Positions 56,313 through 64,000 of a stretch of 64,000 nucleotides of DNA are shown one piece after another. The position numbers and the translations under genes are program-made. Positions within the stretch are counted from its first letter, which is position 1; each line of letters begins with the position of its first letter. A model generated the notes under the pieces. The model was not told the origin of the DNA, searched no databases, and saw only the letters and a list, made by a program, of their open reading frames with translations. Origin of the DNA: Linyphia triangularis (lineage: Eukaryota > Arthropoda > Arachnida > Araneae > Linyphiidae); assembly GCA_963978545.1 (NCBI GenBank), contig OZ021724.1:100700163-100764162 (forward strand). Direction: 5' to 3'.

Positions 56313-58187
56313 ACCTAGTTCATGAAGGATACGATAAACTCACTCCGCTACATTTTAGATTTTACAAGAATTTTTCAACATATTACAATATTGTGACTAA
56401 TTTTGCAACCCGTGCAGTTAAAATTCCATATATGTCACTCCAGCATACCACTTGTGTCTTTTCCTTTCTATACAACCCTGTACAGAGTGACCACAGAACC
56501 TGGGGATCAGGGGATTTTTTTAAAATTTCACAGAAACCAGGAAAATGTTTTATTTGTTGAAGGTAAATTTCCCCGTTCATCCGCACTTTGGCACCATTCA
56601 CCCAAAGAATGGACGATTCCCGCATTTTTTGAAAACCGAGTGAAATTAGTTGATATTTAAGGAGAATTTCTTTCTGATTTCAAGTATTTAAATAAAAGTT
56701 CTTTAAAAAAAAAAAATTAGTTATTTAAATATTAAGAAAAGAAAATGCCTCAAAACCAGTCCGATCAAAACACTCAGCAAAATCCGTGACGTCAAGGGTC
56801 CTACAGTCTCTATGGTTATCGTGAGGTTTCTGCCAAATAGTTGGCGTTGAAATAGTTGGCGTTGGTAGACCTTTGCCATAAAACGTTCAGGTTGGCGTGA
56901 TTTGCGAGAAACTTGCAAATCTGGTTTCCACTGCATCATTTCAAGCCAAGATGTTTGGGAAGCCGTGAAGTCACTTTCAATGCCAGCGGAATCAATCGTT
57001 TTCTCGCCAACGTCTAACAAGGTAACTTGGATGTCCAATAAAAAATTAAAAAAAGAAGAAGAAAAAGCGCATTGATTAGAAATTTTTGTGTTGATGGCCT
57101 TTTCGAAACATTTGGAATTGAACAAAAAAATGTGGGGACTGTCCATTGGGGTGACAATCGTTAGAAGTTTCATGTAGCAAAATAATTTAAACTTTTCATT
57201 ACCGCCGAAACTATTTTTTTAAAAAATGAGCATATTATCTCTTTAGAATACATGCTTTATTTTATCAATGTGTCTACAAGTTGGCGAAGCTTGAACAAAA
57301 CAGTTTGCTTTAAAATCAGGGAATGTTTTTAAAAATCTGTCAGGTTAAATTATCAGGGTACTTTTTTTTCCTGAATTTTGTGGCCACCCTGCTGTAGCTG
57401 CACTACCCAAACCAAAATACCCTCCCCTCCCCCCCCCCCCCTAAAAAAAAAACTTCGACTTTGTTTCAAAGAGAAGAGGACTAAATGAAGAGGCCACCCA
57501 TGACAAACGCAAAAGATAAGCGACGATTTTTGCCTGAGATTGTCTTCTGGAAGAGGTATTACCGAAATAGAACCGCCACTGAGAGAATTATTTTTCTTCT
57601 TTTTTCTCCCCCTGCCCCCCCTGGCGTCATTAGCCGTAATCTGATCTGTTCGAAATTCCCTCAGCAATGCCGGCTTTTAGAAGCCAGGAGATAGTTTGTT
57701 GTTCGGGACTCCTCTTCGTAATGCCCTAATGACAATGAATTGCTGGCGTTTTCACTCTGCGGATTATTTACCCGGGTTTTCTGTTTCCTATTTATTAAGG
57801 GAATAGGATATTCCTTGCCTACGCCCACCTCCTTAAGTGATCATCTCCCCACCTTATACACCCAATGCAATATTTTCTCATTCACTCGGTCGTATTATGA
57901 TGGGATTTTTCCTTGTTTTCTCCCATTCGAGGTGCAAATGCGAAGCAGTTTACCATTAAAAGACCTGTTGGAAGCTCTTTCAGGCATTCCTTTCTTTGCA
58001 CAGATCTTGATCTAACAAAGCTCCGAGAGTTTTGCATTGTTACCTCAGAAATGCGACCCGTTTTAAAATTTATTCAATGATATGTCTCACTAATAAAGCC
58101 GAACATTAATAATGGATTCCATGCTTGGAGAGAGAATACTGTCTTGCTTAACATAGAGATCGTACCATACCATTTTTGGCTAAACTG
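56313..58187. other. Unique stretch of about 1.9 kb, no gene recognised
   Basis: A 150-codon minus frame at 56721-57173 is the longest here and has no recognisable domain; its middle crosses an AT-rich spacer. Poly(C) at 57428-57441. GC is higher near 57480-57800 but frames are short. Confidence 0.4.
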
Positions 58188-58329
58188 AGTCGTTTGGTCT
58201 TGTTTTTGTGAAACTGGGTCGTTTAGATGTTTCTTTTGCAAAAATGTGTCGTTTGGTCGTGTGTTTTTTCACCAAACTGAATCGTTTGGATATGTTTTTT
58301 TACAAAAATGGAGTCGTTTGGTCTTTTTT

Positions 58330-58361
<32 letters not shown>

Positions 58362-58612
58362 CAAATAGAGTCGTTTGGTTGTTGTTGTTTTTACCAAACT
58401 GAGTCGTTTGGTCGTGTTTTTTACCAAATTGAGTCGTTTGGATAGGTTTATTACAAAAATGGGGGGGGGGGGTCGTTTGGTCTTTTTTTTTTTTGTTATT
58501 ATCAAATAGGGTCGTTTGGTTGTTGTTGTTTTTACCAAACTGAGTCGTTTGGTCGTGTTTTTTACCAAATTGAGTCGTTTGGTTTTGTTTTTACCTAACT
58601 GAGTTTTTGTTG
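58188..58612 (+). repeat. GTCGTTTGG minisatellite
   Basis: At least ten copies of GTCGTTTGG or GTCGTTTAG, spaced about 30-45 bp, joined by T-rich spacers containing ACCAAACTGA. A larger block (TCGTTTGGTTGTTGTTGTTT to ACCAAATTGAGTCGTTTGG) occurs twice, near 58371 and 58514. The Lys/Thr-rich minus frame is repeat-derived. Confidence 0.9.
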
Positions 58613-59510
58613 CCGGGTAGTTCTCTGTAATTTGCTGGTTGTATCTGTGCACGGGAAATATAAATGGCAGCATAAGCATATTTCCACAATTTGACGGGAC
58701 AAAATTGGCTGAAAATTTGAATTTTGGAATGTTGTTATTAGTGAAAGAGTTTTGGTGTAAAAAGCTGCTTGTATGAAATGGCCCTAAACAACATGCAGTT
58801 TTCTCCGAAAGGTGGCACCACGATTTTCGACTGAGAAATCTGTATCCCAGAGTTAAAAAACAAAAGTAAATTTCAAGTAACCAACCTCAAGAAGAAAAAA
58901 AGAACTTTAGTGAAGGAAAGGATTTCCACTATAGTGGGAATACTAATATTCACCACAGGGGTGAGGAGAGGGGATGCTTTAAATCCCCGCCTGTCAAACA
59001 TTGTCAAACGATTAGCTCCTTCGAAAGGGTTAAGCTGACAACTTAATGGAGGTGCACTGGCACCGGTAGATTGCCTGCCGCCCAGGAGGGGGCTATAGAA
59101 GTATACAGAACGTCCCTGTTCTTATTCAAGGCAGATTGGCCATAGGATATTTCAAGGCAGTTGAAATACGTTCCTGGAATACATGGGACTCTATTTGTAC
59201 TGGGCACAGCAGAGAAAAGTTAATGTTGCTATTTATGTTTGTACTTGGTAAATAGAGGGGTGGGGGAGAGATTTTGAAGGTTTTCCACGAAGCTGTTGAA
59301 GATTCTTAAGGACCTCTAGTTCCTAGCTTCCACGTTCTGTTACAAAAAAGAATTAAAGAGTTTTATAAGAATTGATATTTAACACATGAGGAATTGCATG
59401 CACGAAATAGGTTAAAAATGTCAATTATTAATTTTAAAGTGCAATAAGTTAATTGAAACGAAAATTGCGAATTTTCTCTTTGAGTTCATGATTTGGTGGG
59501 AGTTTAATAA
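58613..59510. other. Unique stretch, no gene recognised
   Basis: No repeat family or protein motif seen. Confidence 0.45.
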
Positions 59511-59737
59511 ACTGAGAAGCAAAGGGTGTCTGAGTGGTTTTTCTTAACTTTTGAGAAAATGCACTTTAAAGTTTCTTATTTATATTAAATTCTATGAAAA
59601 CTAATGATATCTTCATCATAGAGGTTAGTATTTGAATATCAAATGATTTTCATACACATTTAATGTAAATAAGAAACTGTAAAGCGTATTTTCTCAAAAG
59701 TTAAGGAAAGTCGCTTAGACACCCTTTGCTTCTCAAG
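59511..59737. repeat. Palindromic element L, about 227 bp
   Basis: CTGAGAAGCAAAGGGTGTCT and AGACACCCTTTGCTTCTCA are near-exact complements, as are CTTAACTTTTGAGAAAAT and its partner near 59687-59704 and TTTCTTATTTA with TAAATAAGAAA. Loop about 80 bp. Probably a foldback MITE; target duplication not identified. Confidence 0.8.
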
Positions 59738-61746
59738 CCCACAAATTCGAAACCTGCTAAGTAACCCCCCCCCCCCCAGCCTCTCTCTCTCTCTCCCAGC
59801 CTCTATAAAAAAAAATTAACAACTGTAATTAAAAATTCACGTATGTAAACATTTTGGTGATATTAATCCACTACTGACTACGTATGAAACATTTGCAGAT
59901 GTGATAAATAAAAAAAAATTTAACATTGGTTCGGGGACATCGCGTCAGCTGATTTACGTAGTTTGCGCAACATAAATCAATTGTTTGACTTTTTGCTGAA
60001 CAGCTTGGAGAACGTACCCGGTTGCTCGGTATTGGAATTATCTTTTACAAAAACGAAAATTGTTCAACTGGAAAAAAAAAAAGGTACGATATCGGTACGG
60101 AAAACATTTATTCGAATCTGATTCAAAACCACCAAAAAAATAAATTCGTACTGCGCACCACCACACACACGCTCAAGCGAAAAAATAACAAATCGCAAGA
60201 CATCCAAAATAAACCTACCCCTTCCAGAAGAAATTCTCCCAACACCAAACGATTCCGAATAAAATTCAGAATCGGAGATAAAGTGGAAGTTACAGTTAGC
60301 GAGGGAAAATATGAAACTGAGTGAATAACAAAAGATGAAAAGACTGAAGTTGGAAGAGAAGAAAAATCAATACTGTATCTTTTCTGACACGACGAGTCCT
60401 ACCATTTTTTTATTATATTTTGATTTTTTAAAATTTTTTTTTAAAAAAAAAGAACAAACAGTAGCGATCTCGAACTACATCTCTAATCGCTTCACCAGTA
60501 AACCATGTCTTCTTTCCACTAGAAGAAACATTGTTTTTTTGTTAGTTATATTCCGTGCAGAATGTCTTCGATTTTTCCAGACATCTGCATTTTTTACACC
60601 CGATAGTTAGTTATTCCGTCGTATTTTCTTTTCCTCTGCGTTTCCCGCCATTTTTTTGTTCTATTTCTTTTGTTCGCCCTCCCATTAAACACGGTTTAAC
60701 CAATCGCAGAGATCCGCATAGGAAGCGACGCGTTATAGAATTTTTCCACTTAGTTGAGCTGCCATGGTAAACCGGCGATTAACTGTAACTGTGTTCGTCC
60801 AGCTGTATACTTTTCCCAAGACGCTTTTACCAGTAATGGCCCCCTCCCCCGCACTTTTTTTCTTTTTTCTCGTTCCTTTCCCCCTGGCTCAAAACACGTC
60901 TGAACATATGTTTAGGAATGTATTTTGTTTTGAAATAAAACTTTCTTAGAAAGTGCCTCATTCATTTTTTTTTTCGACGTGAAAAACTGCATGAAAATAC
61001 AAGAAATATAAGCTTCCTGATTGTTGTCGAATTCTATTGAAGATTGCAGACGATTCGTGGTTGGTTTTATTTGAATTTAACGTCGGGTGTTTGTCTGAAT
61101 TTAAAAGCGTTTATATAAGTCACTTATTTTATTTAAAAAACAAATCCTACGGATAAAGTAATTTGAGAAAGAAAACATATTAAATTTCTTCGTATTTTAG
61201 TAAACAGGAAATAAAGTTTTTAAAGATGGAAAATGATAGCATTATGTTCAAGAATTCAGAAAATAATTTATCTCCAGCTTTAGTTGTTCTAACATTAAAA
61301 ATTTTATAAGCAGAACTTGCCAACCTATAACCTATACATGCGCAACTCATTTTGAATTTTTCTTCTTTTACAAAAGTTTTTTTTTATTATTTTTTTATTC
61401 TAGATACTGATTTTGTTTCATAAATGTCATAGTTTAAAGTAAATATTGAGATATTGAAGTTCTAAAAAATTGATTATGAAAAAGATACCATTACAATAAT
61501 CTTGTAATCTTTTAAAAGCGTTAGTCAAATAAAACAAGAAACATTTTTTAAAGAAGTTTTTTTTTAATTTTTGATTTTTTTTATTGTTTAATAAAAACGG
61601 TTGTCATTAATCTTAGGGTCGTTGTTATTCTTTTCTGTAAACGTTATTTAAATATTTGGAACGATGTCATGGTAGACTTTCCTTTTCCATGTTTTTTAAC
61701 AACAAACAGATTGAATTCGAACTGCAGAGCTGTATTACTGAGTAAA
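59738..61746. other. Unique stretch of about 2 kb, no gene recognised
   Basis: Poly(C) at 59765-59778 beside CTCT repeats; poly(T)/(A) near 60427-60450. A 100-codon plus frame at 60022-60324 is Lys/Asn-rich with no domain. Confidence 0.45.
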
Positions 61747-61748
61747 TA

Positions 61749-62390
61749 GACTGAGAGGCGACTGCAATTTTTGGACCCCATCGAACATCATTCTGAATTT
61801 ATTATAGAAATTAGAGAAAAGTGAGTAGATTACGAATCCACTGGTCTGCCGTGGCAAAAATGGCCGAAACTGGTCAAAAATCGGCTTTTAATAAGTTGAA
61901 CTAAATCCAATTGCCAAATGCGCCATAACTTGCCAAATAATGAGCCTTTTTTTTTTTTTGGTAACCCTCACTCTTTAATTTTCAATTAAGAAGGTTGCAG
62001 ACGATTCATATATCTGGCGATGATCTACTTGAATCTATTAAAAGGGAGCCAAGTTGGCAAAAAATATTACGTCACTTATGACGTAACTGATGTCGTCAAT
62101 TTGGCTTAAGTTTTCCGAGCCAAAGATCAGAAATCGTTTGCGCTTTTTCTCATTGAAAATCAAAATGAAGTGGGTTGCCAGACGAATAAGTTTGCTCTAT
62201 TTTTGGCAAGTTATAACATACTTGGCAATCGGATTTTAGTTCAACTCATTCCAAGTCGATTATTGATCAATTACGGCCATTTTGGCACGGCAGACCTGTG
62301 GTTTCCTAATCTACTCACTTTTCTCTAATTTCTATAAAAAATTCAGAATGATGTTCGATGGGGTGCAAAAATTGCAGTCGCCTCTCGGAC
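61749..62390 (+). mobile_element. Foldback MITE A, copy A8 (642 bp)
   Basis: TA at 61747-61748 and 62391-62392. GACTGAGAGGCGACTGC to GCAGTCGCCTCTCGGAC. Centre TTACGTCACTTATGACGTAA; a short deletion follows the centre. Confidence 0.95.
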
Positions 62391-62661
62391 TAAAAGACCT
62401 GACTATAGTCTCTCGCCTCTGAATATCATAACTAGCATTGGATGAGGAAATACAAGATGGTACTAAAGGGTCAAAACAATAAAGTTAGATATCTTGAACT
62501 AGATCTTGCATGGAGTGCGATTTTACCCCATACATTACTTTTTCCGAATCTTCGGTATGTACAGCATTAATAAATGGCCTTTACATATTCATGTTAAAAT
62601 ATTTAAGCATTATTAATAGCTTCATTCAATCTTAGGATAATACAAAAAAAAAAAAACTCAG

Positions 62662-63505
62662 GGATGTGGAACATCGCACAACTTTCATTTACACTATATA
62701 TAATATACACTATAGTAAAATTTAACATAGTGTTACTTACCATTTTCTTATTTTCACCCATTTAAATAAAAATGGCCAGTTTGGCGATATTTTTGGCAAT
62801 AATTTTTACACGAGGGAAATAAACCCCGAAATTGTAAAATTGGTGGTTTTATTCGATAGACATTACATTGTCCTTGCTTGTGCGTAAAACGCAAAAAAAA
62901 AAAAAAAATATCAATTGTTGAGGGACGATGCTCAAGGGCAGAAAGCTCTGTATTAAAGGCATTCGTTTTTCAACTTTTTACGCCATTAAAGCATTTTTCC
63001 GTGAATTTCGGAGGTGGGGATGTATAGCGACATTATCACAGCAATTTTGATCAAAATCGTTAGAGCCGTTTTTAAGCAGTCATTGAAAAACTTGATTTTT
63101 TCAATGGCAGTTACCTTATGCGCATGCGCGATTTTGACGAAAACCTTAATGGTAAGTCCCATAGCCGCCACCTACTCGCACATCAAATTTGAACATCGTA
63201 TGTCAATTTGTTCGGGAGTGATGCTGACCACAGACACACATTTTTTCTTGATCACTTTTTTGAAATCAGTTAGGTTGTTTTCAGATTATCTGGCACGGTC
63301 AGCAACACGAGGGCTATAATGCGCCGAAACATTCGTCATTTGAAAAGCCAACATACATTTACAAACACCCATGCCTAACACGGGACTCGGAACCCGCAAC
63401 CTCGCTGTCTAGAAGCTAGCACGCTAACCACTATACCGTTTGGTCGGCTTTGAAATCAGGATGTTCCACAAAATGGAGAAATGCAAAAAAAATACGAATC
63501 CAAGG
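62662..63505 (+). repeat. Interspersed repeat R3, long copy (split by SINE-1)
   Basis: GTGGAACATCGCACAACTTT, ATGGCCAGTTTGGCGATATT, ATGCGCATGCGCGATTTTGA, CGAAAACCTTAATGGTAAG, ATGCTGACCACAGACACA and CAGGATGTTCCACAAAATGG in order. The terminal GTAATTGAAAGT is not reached. Confidence 0.75.
63270..63448 (-). mobile_element. SINE-1 with 11-bp target duplication
   Basis: TTTGAAATCAG at 63259-63269 and 63449-63459. It lies inside R3. Confidence 0.96.
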
Positions 63506-64000
63506 TCAGCCCTCTTGCGTATGTACTAATTTTTAACGGGGCAGTATTTAACTGTCGCATCCACGTAATCCTCAAAAACAGCCAGAAACATTCCTCCTAA
63601 TTCCGCTTTCAACAATAAAACCGTCTTTCTTATCAAGAACATACATCTTCTTATCACGATGTCACGAACGATGGCACGTAATTAAACCAGCTGTTGTCAG
63701 TCCACATAATAGCATCCAGTCAAACAAAAGCTATACCCGACATAAAAAGTATCCATTGACCTGGTGGTAATGGTCATTAAATTGAAACTTAAACCCCGTA
63801 TTTAAAGCTGCATTCCCGATATCGCCATCTTGACAGTTAATCTTTTTTGCCGTCTTCGGAACAGATGGACCCTCACCTGTCTGTGTAGTAATTGCGGGTT
63901 AAAGTTTTCCATAAAACGACACAAAAGACAGGTTTGGGGTGAGAAGAACCACATGTTCTCTTGCTTGTCTTTTTTTGTTTTCATCAGCAAATACCTATGA
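63506..64000. other. Unique stretch at the window end
   Basis: No gene or repeat recognised; a 62-codon minus frame has no domain. Confidence 0.4.

Noticed and set aside
56721..57173. 150-codon minus-strand frame
   Set aside because: No recognisable motif or neighbouring exon; composition is as expected by chance in a relatively stop-poor stretch.

Overview
The window looks like a gene-poor, AT-rich, repeat-packed piece of an animal genome. An arthropod, perhaps an arachnid, is the best guess. That rests on the mix of a Tc1-type transposon, tRNA-derived SINEs, a LINE relic with an RNase H-type C-terminus and an arthropod-like TATA/TCAGTT pair, and is inference only. I found no convincing host exon, rRNA, functional tRNA gene, CRISPR array or bacterial operon. 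The only protein-coding sequences I recognise are two dead mobile-element genes: a Tc1-type transposase (7264-8247, minus strand) and the C-terminal end of a LINE polyprotein (54550-54971, plus strand).

Repeat families, defined here by comparing copies within the window: SINE-1 (about 178 bp, tRNA-headed, 17 copies or pieces) and SINE-2 (about 175 bp, tRNA-headed, 5 copies). Foldback A is about 660 bp with TA target sites, 7 main copies plus relics. MITE C is about 240 bp with TA sites, 5 copies. MITE E is exactly 204 bp with TTAA sites, 3 copies and a fragment. MITE F is about 340 bp, 3 copies. Foldback J is about 390 bp, 2 copies. MITE D has one compact copy and one copy blown up into a satellite. 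R2 (about 650 bp) and R3 (about 900 bp) are unclassified interspersed repeats. There are also single-copy giant foldbacks (K at 17583, G at 49086, N at 1469, smaller L and M) and a Helitron-like element at 40824-42784 with internal 148-bp tandem repeats.

Layout: 1-6.8 kb holds A-family ends, foldback N, an R2 copy carrying a (TG)n tract and a SINE-2. 6.8-9.3 kb is an A element split by the Tc1 transposon. 10.8-17.4 kb is SINE-1, R2 and R3 with a TTTA-type minisatellite. 17.6-18.3 kb is foldback K. 20.0-24.8 kb is dense SINE-1 with D, E, C and H elements. 25.2-27.5 kb is a 130-bp tandem array. 31.6-33.1 kb is the expanded D element. 36-39.6 kb is A, R3 and low-complexity AT sequence. 40.8-43.5 kb is the Helitron-like element followed by C and J. 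44.5-45.2 kb has a candidate TATA/initiator promoter and poly(A) signal (possible solo LTR). 48.2-56.3 kb is a nest of C, J, G, F, E, A, LINE and SINE pieces. 58.2 kb has a minisatellite, and 61.7-63.5 kb an A and an R3.

The elements form a layered record: Tc1 in A3; C1 in SINE-1; C2 in H in R2; F1 and a SINE-1 in the G complex; SINE-1 in the LINE relic. These nests give exact empty sites and target duplications. SINE-1, one SINE-2 copy and three LINE 3' ends finish in the same AACC-type tail, which suggests that the LINE family mobilises both SINEs. Family names such as A, C or R2 are local labels; no database comparison was possible.
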